Below, one piece after another: positions 51,451 through 62,883 of a stretch of 64,000 nt of DNA (positions are counted from its first letter, which is position 1; each line of letters begins with the position of its first letter). Location: NCBI GenBank assembly GCA_035690495.1, contig DASSKK010000015.1, forward strand, positions 11,566-75,565, given 5' to 3'. The DNA comes from DASSKK01 sp035690495. GTDB taxonomy: Bacteria; Actinomycetota; Actinomycetes; Propionibacteriales; Nocardioidaceae. Both the position numbers and the translations under genes were made by a program. The notes under the pieces were generated by a model. It saw nothing but the letters and a program-made list of their open reading frames with translations, had not been told where the DNA came from and made no database searches.

Positions 51451-53498
51451 CCGAGGACGCTGCGCAGGAACGCGTAGCTGAGCGCCCACACGTGCGCGCT
51501 CTGGGCGGGGGTCGTGCCCGCGCCGTGCCCGCCCTCGACGTTCTCGAAGTACCTCACCTGCTGGCCGGCCTCGAGCATCTTCGCGGCCATCTTGCGGGCG
51601 TGCCCGGGGTGCACCCGGTCGTCGCGGGTGGTCGTCCAGATCAGCGTCGGCGGGTAGTCCCGCGCGGGGTCGTGAAGGTGGTACGGCGAGTAGGTGCGCA
51701 GATGCGCCCAGTCGTCGGGGTCGTCGGGATCGCCCCACTCCGCGATCCACGACGCACCCGCCAGCAGCTTGGTGTAGCGACGCATGTCGAGCACGGGGAC
51801 GTAGCAGACAAGCGCGCCGAACAGCTCCGGGAACTGCGTGAGCATGTTGCCCATCAGCAGCCCGCCGTTGCTGCCGCCGCGGGCGCCCAGGTGCTCCGGC
51901 GAGGTGATCTTGCGGTCCACCAGGTCCTGGGCGACGGCCGCGAAGTCCTCGTAGGCGCGGTGCCGGTTCTCGCGCAGGGCGGCATGGTGCCACCGCGGCC
52001 CGTACTCGCCGCCGCCACGGATGTTGGCCACCGCGTAGGCACGGCCGCCGGCCAGCCAGCCGCGGCCGATCAGCCCCGAGTAGGCCGGCATCTCGCTGAC
52101 CTCGTAGCCGCCGTACCCGTGCAGCAGCGTCGGGGTCGACGCGTCAGCGGGCAGATCGGCCGGACGGACCAGGAAGTAGGGGACGCGGGTGCCGTCCTTG
52201 GACGTCGCGAAGTGCTGCTCCACCACGTGTGCGCTGCCGTCGAAGAACGCGGGTGCGGACTTGACGGCGCGCGGGGTCGCGCCCACCTCGGCGAGGCTCA
52301 GCGTCGTCGGGGTGAGGAAGTCGGTCACGGTCAGCCAGACCTCGTCGGACTCCTCGGCGTCCACCGCCGACACCGCGACCGTCCCCGACTCCGGGGCTCC
52401 GACGAACTCGCTGCGGCGCCAGACCAGTCTGGCATCGCCGTCGGACGACTCGGGAGTGAGTACGTCGAGTCGGTGCCGCACGTCGACCAGCGTGTTCAGC
52501 ACCAGGTGCGTGCGCGTCCACGTCCAGCTCTCCAGCGAGCTGTGCTCGTCGGGCGTGAACACCACCTCGAGCTCGCGCGAGCCCGCCAGGAAGTCGTCGA
52601 GACGGGCCACCAGGAGCGCGCCGGACGGGTAGGTCGCACCTCCCACCTCCCACGCGTCCCGGAGGCGCACGGTGAGCCAGTCCCGGTGCACCGACTTGTC
52701 GGCGGAGTCCGGAGCCTCCAGCTTCCTGAGCCCGCCCCGCCCATCACCTTCGAGCAGGAAGAGCTCGTCGGTGTAGAAGTCGACGGCCCGGTAGACGAAG
52801 TCGCGTTCGTAGCCGGGGGTCTGGTCGTGCACGCCCTCGACGGCGAGATCCTCGTGGCGGCCCTCGAAGACCACGACGGCGTCGGCCAGCGGCGTCCCGC
52901 GCCGCCACCGCTTGACGATCCGCGGATAGCCCGAGGACGTCATCGAACCGTCACCGAAGTCGGTCTGCACGAACACCGTGTCGGCGTCGACCCAGCCCAG
53001 ATCGCCCTTGGCCTCCGGGCGGTAGAACCCGTCCTCGACCCAGCTCATCGAGGTCAGGTCGAACTCGCGGGTGACGTCCGCGTCCGCGCCCCCGCGGGAC
53101 AGCGACACGAGCACACGGGTGCGCTCAGGTCGAAGGAACGTCGCCCCGTGCCACACCCACGTCTCGCCCTCGGCTGCGGAGAGGGCGTCGAGGTCGAGCA
53201 CCGTCTGCCAGTCCGTCTGGTCCGCGAGGTAGCCGTCCCGGGTGGTGCGCCGCCACAGCCCTCGCTCGTGGTCGGCGTCCTGCCAGAAGTTGTAGTACCA
53301 GTCGCCGACCTTGCGCGCGAACGGGATCTTCTCGTCCGAGTCGAGCACCTCGCGCAGGCCTCGCTCGAGCTCGGCGAACCCGTCGGTGCCGGCCAGCGCC
53401 ACGTCGGTGCGCGTGGACTGCTCCCGCACCCACGCCAGGGCCTCTGGCCCGTCGACGTCCTCGAGCCACAGGTACGGATCTTCGGTCGGTTCAGGCAT
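51447..53498 (-). CDS. Prolyl oligopeptidase family serine peptidase (S9)
   Basis: This 683-residue enzyme is an S9A-type oligopeptidase with an N-terminal propeller (about 10-420, starting EDPYLWLEDVDGPEALAWVR) and a C-terminal alpha/beta-hydrolase. The catalytic serine is in ARGGSNGGLLMGNML, the aspartate in TTRDDRVHPGHARKM and the histidine in VEGGHGAGT. The domain order fits prolyl oligopeptidase; substrate range (short peptides) is inferred. There is no signal peptide, so it is probably cytosolic. It is convergent with purC and overlaps it by four bases at the stops. Confidence 0.93.
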   Translation of the reverse strand: MPEPTEDPYLWLEDVDGPEALAWVREQSTRTDVALAGTDGFAELERGLREVLDSDEKIPFARKVGDWYYNFWQDADHERGLWRRTTRDGYLADQTDWQTVLDLDALSAAEGETWVWHGATFLRPERTRVLVSLSRGGADADVTREFDLTSMSWVEDGFYRPEAKGDLGWVDADTVFVQTDFGDGSMTSSGYPRIVKRWRRGTPLADAVVVFEGRHEDLAVEGVHDQTPGYERDFVYRAVDFYTDELFLLEGDGRGGLRKLEAPDSADKSVHRDWLTVRLRDAWEVGGATYPSGALLVARLDDFLAGSRELEVVFTPDEHSSLESWTWTRTHLVLNTLVDVRHRLDVLTPESSDGDARLVWRRSEFVGAPESGTVAVSAVDAEESDEVWLTVTDFLTPTTLSLAEVGATPRAVKSAPAFFDGSAHVVEQHFATSKDGTRVPYFLVRPADLPADASTPTLLHGYGGYEVSEMPAYSGLIGRGWLAGGRAYAVANIRGGGEYGPRWHHAALRENRHRAYEDFAAVAQDLVDRKITSPEHLGARGGSNGGLLMGNMLTQFPELFGALVCYVPVLDMRRYTKLLAGASWIAEWGDPDDPDDWAHLRTYSPYHLHDPARDYPPTLIWTTTRDDRVHPGHARKMAAKMLEAGQQVRYFENVEGGHGAGTTPAQSAHVWALSYAFLRSVLG

Positions 53499-53590
53499 CC
53501 AACCAGTCTGGCAGGTCGGTGAGCCTGGCTAGACTCTGCCCGCAGGCGCAGATCCACTCAGCCGACCTGCATCGACCCTGAGGAGTCCAC

Positions 53591-53845
53591 GTGGCCCGCG
53601 TCGTCGTCGACGTCATGCTGAAACCGGAGATCCTCGACCCGCAGGGCAAGGCGGTGCACGGCGCACTGCCGCGGCTGGGCTTCACCGGAGTGCTCGACGT
53701 ACGCCAAGGAAAGCGGTTCGAGCTCGAGGTCGACGGCGAGCTCACCGATGAGCGGATGGCCGAGGTCGCCGAGATCGCCGAGAAGCTGCTGTCGAACCCG
53801 GTCATCGAGGACTACCGGGTGCACACAGGGGAGTCCGACACGTGA
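53591..53845 (+). CDS. purS: FGAM synthetase subunit PurS
   Basis: This 84-residue protein is the small PurS subunit that bridges PurL and PurQ in formylglycinamidine ribonucleotide synthesis. It begins ARVVVDVMLKPEILDPQGKA and continues LPRLGFTGVLDVRQGKRFEL, the family pattern. GTG 53591 has AGGAG five bases upstream. Its stop overlaps the purQ GTG (GTGA), which fits the stable PurSQL complex. Confidence 0.94.
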   Translation: MARVVVDVMLKPEILDPQGKAVHGALPRLGFTGVLDVRQGKRFELEVDGELTDERMAEVAEIAEKLLSNPVIEDYRVHTGESDT

Positions 53846-54507
53846 GAGTGGGGATCGTCACGTTCCCGGGCTCTCTCGACGACGTCGACGCGCAACGGGC
53901 CGTCCGGGTCGCCGGCGCCGAGCCGGTCGCGCTCTGGCACGCCGACCACGACCTGCGGCAGGTGGACGCGGTCGTGCTTCCCGGCGGCTTCTCCTACGGC
54001 GACTACCTGCGCTGCGGCGCGATCTCGAGATTCGCCCCGGTGATGACCGAGGTGGTCGCCGCCGCTGGGCGGGGGATGCCGGTGCTCGGGATCTGCAACG
54101 GCTTCCAGATCCTGTGCGAGTCGCACCTGCTGCCCGGGGCGCTGATCCGCAACGAGCGGCAGAGGTTCGTCTGCAGCGACCAGCCGCTGCGGATCGAGAC
54201 CAACCGCACCGCCTGGACCTCGTCGTACGACGCGGGGGCGGTGGTCACGATCGTGCTGAAGAACGGCGAGGGCAGCTATGTCGCGGACGAGGCGACCCTG
54301 GACCGGCTGGATGGGGAGGGCCGTGTCGTCGCGCGCTACCTCGGCAACCCGAACGGCTCGATGCGCGACATCGCCGGCATTGCCAACGACCGCGGTAACG
54401 TCGTCGGCCTGATGCCGCACCCCGAGCACGCCGTGGAGGACCTGTGCGGCCCCGGCACCGACGGTCTCGGGTTCTTCACCTCCGTGCTCACCAGCCTCGT
54501 CAAGTGA
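53842..54507 (+). CDS. purQ: FGAM synthetase glutaminase subunit PurQ
   Basis: This 221-residue class I glutamine amidotransferase supplies ammonia for FGAM synthesis. It starts MRVGIVTFPGSLDDVDAQRA, has the nucleophile in VLGICNGFQILCE (Cys in GICNG), and the His-Glu pair in GLMPHPEHAVEDL. It overlaps purS by four bases. purL, its usual downstream partner, is not in the next positions: a terminator follows and DUF2520-panC begins. Confidence 0.96.
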   Translation: MRVGIVTFPGSLDDVDAQRAVRVAGAEPVALWHADHDLRQVDAVVLPGGFSYGDYLRCGAISRFAPVMTEVVAAAGRGMPVLGICNGFQILCESHLLPGALIRNERQRFVCSDQPLRIETNRTAWTSSYDAGAVVTIVLKNGEGSYVADEATLDRLDGEGRVVARYLGNPNGSMRDIAGIANDRGNVVGLMPHPEHAVEDLCGPGTDGLGFFTSVLTSLVK

Positions 54508-54508
54508 T

Positions 54509-54535
54509 CCGGTGGGCTGTGACGCAGCCCACCGG
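54509..54535 (+). terminator. Terminator after purQ
   Basis: CCGGTGGGCTG (54509-54519) pairs perfectly with CAGCCCACCGG (54525-54535) around a TGACG loop, starting one base after the purQ stop. It has no T-run. It should end the purS-purQ transcript. Confidence 0.75.
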
Positions 54536-54582
54536 CGACGACCTTCCGCGGGGTCGAACGGGCCCCGTAGGCTGGTGAGGAC

Positions 54583-55512
54583 ATGAGGATCCCCACAGGG
54601 TCACCCAGGCCGACAGGGCGCCCTCGAGTCGGCGTGATCGGCGCCGGCCGGGTCGGTGCCGTGCTCGCGGCCGCGCTGCGAGAGGCCGGATACCCGATCT
54701 CCGCAGTCGCCGGGGAGTCCACCGCCTCGCGTACCCGTATCGAGACGCTGCTGCCGGGGGTTCGCGTCGACAAGCCCACGGCGGTCGCCCGGTCCTGCGA
54801 CCTGCTGCTTCTCACGGTTCCCGACGACATGCTCGCCAACGTGGCCGCGATGCTGTCCGCCAGCGGCGCCATCAGGTCCGGGCAGGTCGTCGTGCACACG
54901 GCCGGCAAGCACGGACTCGGCGTCCTCGAACCGGCGGCCGCGTGCGGGGCTCGCGTGCTGGCCATGCATCCCGCGCTGACGTTCACCGGCACGGAGCGAG
55001 ACCTGGCACGGCTCCCCGGCTGTGTGTACGGCGTCACCGCGACGGCAGACACCCGGGCGCTCGCCGAGCGGATCGCCGGCGACCTGGACAGCAGCGTGAT
55101 GTGGGTGCCGGAGTCGGGGCGGGCGCTCTACCACGCGGCTCTGGCCCACGGTGCCAACCACCTGGTCACGCTCGTCGCCCAGGCCATGGAGCTCCTGGAG
55201 GAGGCTGGGGCCAGCGACCCCGCGGCCACGCTGAGGCCACTGCTGGCCGCCGCGCTCGACAACGCGCTGGCCGAGGGCGACGCGGCCCTCACCGGCCCGA
55301 TCGTGCGCGGCGACGTGGAGACGGTTCGCGCGCACCTGCACGACATCGCCGCCCACGCACCGGACACCCTCGAGTCGTACGTCGCCCTGGCACGGGCGAC
55401 CGCCAACCGGGCTGTGCTGGACGGGCGTCTGCTGCCGATCCGGGCCGCCAAGCTCACCCGGGTCCTCGACGAGGCGGTGGCCGCGGACCGGCCCGCCGGC
55501 AGGGCGCGTTGA
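54583..55512 (+). CDS. Rossmann-fold DUF2520 protein linked to panC
   Basis: This 309-residue protein has an N-terminal NAD(P)-binding Rossmann domain (RVGVIGAGRVGAVLAAALRE, about 15-34) and a DUF2520 C-terminal domain with GRALYHAALAHGANHLVTLV. Members are annotated as oxidoreductases of the F420/ketopantoate-reductase type, and the gene commonly precedes panC in actinobacteria. It may take part in pantothenate synthesis, but I cannot prove that. ATG 54583 has a GGTGAGGA site. TAGGCT at 54568 may be a -10. The stop overlaps the panC TTG start. Confidence 0.82.
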   Translation: MRIPTGSPRPTGRPRVGVIGAGRVGAVLAAALREAGYPISAVAGESTASRTRIETLLPGVRVDKPTAVARSCDLLLLTVPDDMLANVAAMLSASGAIRSGQVVVHTAGKHGLGVLEPAAACGARVLAMHPALTFTGTERDLARLPGCVYGVTATADTRALAERIAGDLDSSVMWVPESGRALYHAALAHGANHLVTLVAQAMELLEEAGASDPAATLRPLLAAALDNALAEGDAALTGPIVRGDVETVRAHLHDIAAHAPDTLESYVALARATANRAVLDGRLLPIRAAKLTRVLDEAVAADRPAGRAR

Positions 55513-56375
55513 GCGACACCGGTCGTCCCAGGGTCGTGCGGACCCGCGACGAGCTCGACGACGCGCTCGCCGAGATCCCCGCCGACTTCCGCCAGGTAGG
55601 GCTGGTCCCCACCATGGGAGCGCTGCACGCCGGCCACGACGCGCTGTTGCGCATCGGCCGCAGCAGGGTCGGGCCCACGGGCACTCTGGTCGTCTCCCTC
55701 TTCGTCAACCCTTTGCAGTTCGCGCCGGGGGAGGACCTGGACCGCTACCCGCGCACGTTCGAGGACGATCTGACGATGTGCGCGGCACGTGGCGTCGACG
55801 TCGTGTTCGCGCCATCGGTCGGGGAGATGTATCCCGACGGAGAGTCGACCGTGACGGTCGATCCCGGTGAGCTCGGCGCGATGCTGGAGGGCAAGGCGCG
55901 ACCCGGGCACTTCCGCGGAGTCCTCACCGTGGTCGCCAGGCTCTTCGGCCTGGTCCGGCCCGACGTCGCGGTCTTCGGTGAGAAGGACTACCAGCAGCTG
56001 GTCCTGGTGCGCCGGATGGTGCGCGACCTGGCACTGCGCGTGCACGCCGTGGGCGCGGCGACGGTGCGCGAGGACGACGGTCTGGCGCTGTCCTCCCGAA
56101 ACCGCTACCTGGACTCGCGGCAGCGTCGTGACGCGACCGCGCTCTCGCGTGCGCTTCGGGCCGGGGCGGCGGCTGCGCCCGGAGGCGCCGTGCCGGTGCT
56201 CGACGCCGCGGGCGCCGTACTCCGGGCGACAGCGGGGATCCAGACCGACTACCTGGAGCTGACCGACCCCGAGCTCGGCCCTGCACCCGACGCGGGGGCG
56301 GCCCGCCTGCTGGTCGCCGCCCGCGTGGGCGCGACCCGGCTGATCGACAACATCCCGGTCGAGCTGGGTCGATAG
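55509..56375 (+). CDS. panC: Pantothenate synthetase
   Basis: This 288-residue ligase makes pantothenate from pantoate, beta-alanine and ATP. Motifs: VPTMGALHAGHDALLRIGRS (HIGH-like), FGEKDYQQLVLVRRMVRDLA, and LALSSRNRYLDSRQRRDATA (KMSKS-like). The proposed TTG at 55509 overlaps the DUF2520 stop (TTGA); a GTG at 55536 is the alternative. panB and panD are absent from the window. lysS follows after 11 bases. Confidence 0.95.
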   Translation: MSDTGRPRVVRTRDELDDALAEIPADFRQVGLVPTMGALHAGHDALLRIGRSRVGPTGTLVVSLFVNPLQFAPGEDLDRYPRTFEDDLTMCAARGVDVVFAPSVGEMYPDGESTVTVDPGELGAMLEGKARPGHFRGVLTVVARLFGLVRPDVAVFGEKDYQQLVLVRRMVRDLALRVHAVGAATVREDDGLALSSRNRYLDSRQRRDATALSRALRAGAAAAPGGAVPVLDAAGAVLRATAGIQTDYLELTDPELGPAPDAGAARLLVAARVGATRLIDNIPVELGR

Positions 56376-56386
56376 GCTCGGGGGCT

Positions 56387-57934
56387 ATGGAACAGGAGCC
56401 CGCGCGCGACCAAGCCGGCGACGACACCGATCTTCCCGAGCAGATGCGGGTACGCCGCGACAAGCGCGAGCGGTTGATCGGGTCCGGCTCCTCGCCGTAC
56501 CCGGTGGCGGTGCCGCGCACCCACACGCTCGCAGCGATCAGAGCCGGGTACGACGCGCAGCTGGCGGACGGCACCCTGGGCCCGGACTCGCACACCGGGG
56601 ACGAGGTGTCGGTCACCGGCCGGGTGATCTTCCTACGCAACACCGGCAAGCTGTGCTTCGCGCGCCTGCGCGAGGGTGACGGCACCGAGCTGCAGGTGAT
56701 GCTGTCCCTCGCCGACGTCGGGGAGCAGTCGCTGGCGGAGTTCAAGGCCGACGTCGACCTCGGCGACCTGCTCGCAGTCAGCGGCGAGGTGGTCACCAGC
56801 CGGCGCGGGGAGCTGTCGGTCCAGGCGGCCAGCTGGTCGCTGGCGGCCAAGGCTCTCCGCCCGCTGCCCAACGAGCACAACCCGCTCTCCGACGAAGCGC
56901 GGGTGCGCTACCGCTACCTGGACCTGATCGTGCGTCCCGAGGCCCGGGAGATGGTGCGCACCAAGGCCACCGTGCTCAAGTCGCTGCGGGCCACCCTCGA
57001 CGAGCGCGGGTACGTCGAGGTCGAGACCCCGATCCTGCAGCTGACCAACGGCGGCGCCGCGGCCCGGCCGTTCCGGACCAGGCTGAACGCGCTCGACCAG
57101 GACATGCTGCTGCGGATCGCGCTCGAGCTCGACCTGAAGAAGGCGATGATCGGCGGGGTCGACAAGGTCTACGAGATCGGCAGGATCTTCCGCAACGAGG
57201 GGCTGGACTCCACCCACGCCGCCGAGTTCTCGATGCTGGAGGCCTACCAGGCCTACGGCGACCAGTTCACGATGATGGACCTGACCAAGGCGTTGGTCGT
57301 GGGGGCGGCTGAGGCAGTCGGGCGCACCGTCGTGCCCGTCCGCGGGGCATTACATGGCGGATCAGTCGACCTGGCCGGGGACTGGACCCAGGCATCGGTG
57401 CTGGACCTGGTGTCGGACGCCGTCGGAGAGCAGGTGAGCCTCGGTGACGGGGCGGCGACAGACGTGGCGACGCTGCGCAAGTACGCCGAGCGGCACGGCG
57501 TCGACCTGCAACCGCAGTGGGGTCCTGCCGAGATCGTCGTGGAGCTCTTCGAGCAGCTGGTCCAGCCCGGCCTGCTGGAGCCGACGTTCGTGATGGACTA
57601 CCCCGCCGAGGTCAAGCCGTTGGCCGCCCCGCATCGCAGCCGGCCGGGCCTCAACGAGACCTGGGACCTCGTCGTCGGCGGCGTCGAGCTCGGGATGGCC
57701 AACACCGAGCTCAACGACCCGGTGGTGCAGCGCGAGCGTCTGGTCGCCCAGTCCCTGCTGGCCGCGGCCGGAGATCCTGAGGCGATGGACCTCGACGAGG
57801 CCTTCCTGCGGGCGATGGAGCACGGCATGCCTCCGTCGGGCGGCATGGGCATGGGCGTGGACCGCCTGGTGATGCTGCTGACCGGCGCCGGAATCCGGGA
57901 GACGATCTTGTTCCCCTTGCTGCGTCCCGAGTAA
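56387..57934 (+). CDS. lysS: Lysine-tRNA ligase, class II
   Basis: This 515-residue class II synthetase has an N-terminal OB-fold anticodon domain (about 60-170, VSVTGRVIFLRNTGKLCFAR) and a catalytic domain. Motif 1 region is YRYLDLIVRPEAREM, motif 2 is YEIGRIFRNEGLDSTHAAEF and motif 3 is GGMGMGVDRLVMLLTGAGIR. The lysine-site segment reads GVELGMANTELNDPVVQRER. It is full length and lacks the membrane domain of LysX. Many actinobacteria have more than one lysS; which type this is cannot be fixed here. The usual panD and coaX genes between panC and lysS are missing. Confidence 0.94.
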   Translation: MEQEPARDQAGDDTDLPEQMRVRRDKRERLIGSGSSPYPVAVPRTHTLAAIRAGYDAQLADGTLGPDSHTGDEVSVTGRVIFLRNTGKLCFARLREGDGTELQVMLSLADVGEQSLAEFKADVDLGDLLAVSGEVVTSRRGELSVQAASWSLAAKALRPLPNEHNPLSDEARVRYRYLDLIVRPEAREMVRTKATVLKSLRATLDERGYVEVETPILQLTNGGAAARPFRTRLNALDQDMLLRIALELDLKKAMIGGVDKVYEIGRIFRNEGLDSTHAAEFSMLEAYQAYGDQFTMMDLTKALVVGAAEAVGRTVVPVRGALHGGSVDLAGDWTQASVLDLVSDAVGEQVSLGDGAATDVATLRKYAERHGVDLQPQWGPAEIVVELFEQLVQPGLLEPTFVMDYPAEVKPLAAPHRSRPGLNETWDLVVGGVELGMANTELNDPVVQRERLVAQSLLAAAGDPEAMDLDEAFLRAMEHGMPPSGGMGMGVDRLVMLLTGAGIRETILFPLLRPE

Positions 57935-58086
57935 TTCGACTTCGCTATTCGCGGTTTTCCGGCGACGCCAATTCACGGTGTGTGTGAGCATACACCGGAG
58001 AACGATCTCGTGAACCGACTAGGTTTTCGCGCAACAAGTCGCTAGCATTTCGTTCGACGTATCCCGTGGAATCGAAAGGCATATAC
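57935..58086. other. AT-richer region upstream of lsr2
   Basis: This 152-base stretch is clearly more AT-rich than its surroundings. It could be the target for Lsr2 autoregulation, as Lsr2 prefers AT-rich DNA. A TAGCAT -10-like hexamer (58043-58048) is 39 bases before the start, but no good -35 lies at the right distance. Confidence 0.4.
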
Positions 58087-58416
58087 ATGGCGCAGCGCAC
58101 TAACGTCGTTCTCGTCGACGATTTGGACGGCACCGATGCTTCCGAGACGGTCTCGTTCTCCCTCGACGGCGTCGACTACCAGATCGAGCTGAACTCCGCG
58201 CACGCCGCCGAGCTGCGCGACGCCCTTGCGGTGTACGTCGGACACGCACGTCGCGAGACCGGCCGCCGGCGCCGGGCCACCAGCCGCTCCTCGGCTGCCG
58301 CCAACGGTCCGACCGCCGCCGAGATCCGCGCCTGGGCTCGCGACAACGGACACGACGTGCCGGACCGCGGCCGTGTTCCCGCTGCTGTGCGCGAGGCCTA
58401 CCTGTCCGCTCACTGA
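58087..58416 (+). CDS. lsr2: Nucleoid-associated protein Lsr2
   Basis: This 109-residue H-NS-like protein silences AT-rich, horizontally acquired DNA in actinobacteria. The N-terminal dimerisation domain reads RTNVVLVDDLDGTDASETVS, then VDYQIELNSAHAAELRDAL. The C-terminal DNA-binding domain has IRAWARDNGHDVPDRGRVPA with the AT-hook-like RGR. ATG 58087 was chosen because a start seven codons earlier (58066) lacks family sequence. It sits between lysS and clpC, the usual actinobacterial neighbourhood. Confidence 0.96.
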   Translation: MAQRTNVVLVDDLDGTDASETVSFSLDGVDYQIELNSAHAAELRDALAVYVGHARRETGRRRRATSRSSAAANGPTAAEIRAWARDNGHDVPDRGRVPAAVREAYLSAH

Positions 58417-58447
58417 GTCGCGACGGCGAGGTGGCTTCTGTCGGGGG

Positions 58448-58465
58448 TGTTCGCTCACGGCGAAT
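58448..58465 (+). promoter_or_regulatory. ClgR-like operator upstream of clpC
   Basis: TGTTCGCTCACGGCGAAT fits the ClgR operator consensus WNNWCGCYNANRGCGWWS at 17 of 18 positions (last base T instead of S). It lies 121 bases before the clpC start. ClgR activates clpC and clpP in corynebacteria, streptomycetes and mycobacteria, so the position is as expected. A weak -10-like TAGGGT (58493-58498) follows. Confidence 0.75.
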
Positions 58466-58586
58466 GGCTTACCGCCGCTCCTGCGGAACACGTAGGGTGG
58501 TGGCCGGGGTTGATGCGTGCAGAGTCCCGTCCGGCAAGGACGGGCCGGCGCACCGACGTACGGCACGGCAAGGAGCAAACGCAGAC

Positions 58587-61106
<2,520 letters not shown>

Positions 61107-61112
61107 CCGGAG

Positions 61113-61985
61113 CTAGGGGAGCGCGTACGTCGCGTCGGCGACTCGGGTGACCAGCCCGTCGGCGAGCAGGCTCGCCAGGCAACGGTGCCGCTGCTCCTCG
61201 AGGTGCCAGACCGCGTCCAGCCGTGTCCGGTGCACCGGGCCGTCCGCCTCGCGGAGCACCCCGAGCAGTCGTCCGCGGCACTGCCGGTCGGTGCCCGCGT
61301 AGGTCTGGACGCGCCGCGGCGGTCCGTCGTAGGCCGGCGATCCGGTGAGTCGCCATGCGCACACGTCGGTCAGCGGGCACGTGGGGCAGCGCGGCTTGCT
61401 CGCCGTACACACGAGGGCGCCGAGCTCCATCACCGCCACCGACCAGCGGGGTGCGGTCTCGTCGGCGGGAAGCAGCTGCTCCGCGAGCCGGCGTTCGGCT
61501 CGGCTCGGGGATGCGGCGGGGAACTGCACCCCGCTGATCACACGCGCGAGAACACGTCGCACGTTCGTGTCCAGCACGGCGTGCCGGCGACCGTAGGCGA
61601 ACGTCGCCACCGCGGTCGCCGTGTAGTCGCCGATGCCCGGCAGCGACTTCAGCTCGTCGTACGCCGCGGGCACCGCGCCGCCGTGGTCGGCGACGATCGC
61701 GGTCGCCGCGGCGTGCAGCCGCAGCGCGCGTCGCGGGTAGCCGAGCCGCCCCCACGCGCGCACGGCGTCGCCGGGGCTGGCGGCCGCGAGGTCAGCCGAA
61801 GTCGGCCAGCGATCCAGCCACGCCTCGTGGACGGGCAGCACCCGGGTCACCGGCGTCTGCTGGAGCATGAACTCGCTCACCAGCACCGACCAGGGCGAGG
61901 CCGACGCGTCCCGCCAGGGGAGGTCGCGGGCATGCTCGCCGTACCAGCGCAGCAGCCGCGCGTGCAGGTCGGAAGCCTCGGTCAT
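61113..61985 (-). CDS. mutY: A/G-specific adenine glycosylase MutY
   Basis: This 290-residue base-excision repair enzyme removes adenine opposite 8-oxoguanine. The catalytic Glu is in WSVLVSEFMLQQTPVTRV, the helix-hairpin-helix is LKSLPGIGDYTATAVATFAY, and the catalytic Asp is in HAVLDTNVRRVLARV. The [4Fe-4S] loop has C-x6-C-x2-C-x5-C (CTASKPRCPTCPLTDVC). The NUDIX-like C-terminal domain of longer MutY proteins is short or missing, as in many actinobacteria. ATG 61985 was chosen over a start three codons upstream. Its 3' end is 6 bases from the clpC stop. Confidence 0.93.
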   Translation of the reverse strand: MTEASDLHARLLRWYGEHARDLPWRDASASPWSVLVSEFMLQQTPVTRVLPVHEAWLDRWPTSADLAAASPGDAVRAWGRLGYPRRALRLHAAATAIVADHGGAVPAAYDELKSLPGIGDYTATAVATFAYGRRHAVLDTNVRRVLARVISGVQFPAASPSRAERRLAEQLLPADETAPRWSVAVMELGALVCTASKPRCPTCPLTDVCAWRLTGSPAYDGPPRRVQTYAGTDRQCRGRLLGVLREADGPVHRTRLDAVWHLEEQRHRCLASLLADGLVTRVADATYALP

Positions 61986-62075
61986 CGCGGGCACACGCTA
62001 CCCGAGCCGGGACGGATGCGGCCTGTGCCGGTGTGGCAGCCCGAAGCGGACCGCGGGTGAAGTTAGCGTCGTCCC

Positions 62076-62882
62076 ATGGGAAGGCTGACCAGGGGGCCGC
62101 TGCCCGCGCGCATCTACTGGTTCCGCCGGGTCCTGGTGCTCGCGCTTGCCTTCGCGCTGGTGTTCGCAGTCGGCCAGCTGCTCTCCTTGGGCGGCGACCC
62201 AGGCGGCGCATCCGCACGCACGGTCACCGACACGACGCGTCGCTCGGCCGACCACCCGGCGCATGCCGGCTCCCACACTGCCCGGCATCAGACGAAGCAT
62301 CACCCGTCAGGCGCGAAGTCCACGTCCGCCGCCGAGCCGAAGTCCACGTCGGCTGCGCACGAGACGCCGTCCGCGAGCAAGGACGGCAAGGGCAAGAAGG
62401 CCAAGGCCGGCAAGCCGAAGAAGACGCCACTGCCCGCACCGACCGGCCCGTGCTCCGACGACGACGTCATGGTGACCCCGAAGGTGAAGAAGGCGCATGC
62501 CGGCAGCCCGGTCGTGTTCGTGCTCAAGCTGCGGACGCTGACGGCCACCGCCTGCAACTGGGTCGTGTCCCCCCGCCACCTCGTGGTGAAGCTCACCTCG
62601 GGGAACGATCGCATCTGGTCCTCCCAGGACTGCCCCGGCGCGATCCCGCACGAGCAGGTGGTGGTCCGCCGGGAGCACAACACCAACGTGCGGATGGCGT
62701 GGAACGGGCAGCGATCGGACAGCACCTGCTCCCGGACCACCTTGTGGGCCCAGCCCGGCTACTACCACGTGCACGCGGCCGCGCTCGGGGCGAACCCCAC
62801 CGACGTGCAGTTCCGGCTCCGCGACCCGGTGCGCCCGACCATCACCCCCAGTCCCACCCCGCGCAAGCAGAAGCGCGGCTGA
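62076..62882 (+). CDS. Membrane-anchored secreted protein with a charged linker
   Basis: I do not recognise this 268-residue protein. A basic start and one membrane helix (about 17-38, RVLVLALAFALVFAVGQLLS) precede a long His/Lys/Ser-rich linker (about 48-115, with KGKKAKAGKPKKTPLP). The C-terminal domain (about 120-255) is beta-rich with four Cys residues (GPCSDDDV, ATACNWVVS, SQDCPGAIP, DSTCSRTTL), so disulphides are likely outside the membrane. The end is Pro- and Lys-rich. It lies between divergent mutY and convergent disA. Confidence 0.7.
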   Translation: MGRLTRGPLPARIYWFRRVLVLALAFALVFAVGQLLSLGGDPGGASARTVTDTTRRSADHPAHAGSHTARHQTKHHPSGAKSTSAAEPKSTSAAHETPSASKDGKGKKAKAGKPKKTPLPAPTGPCSDDDVMVTPKVKKAHAGSPVVFVLKLRTLTATACNWVVSPRHLVVKLTSGNDRIWSSQDCPGAIPHEQVVVRREHNTNVRMAWNGQRSDSTCSRTTLWAQPGYYHVHAAALGANPTDVQFRLRDPVRPTITPSPTPRKQKRG

Positions 62883-62883
62883 G

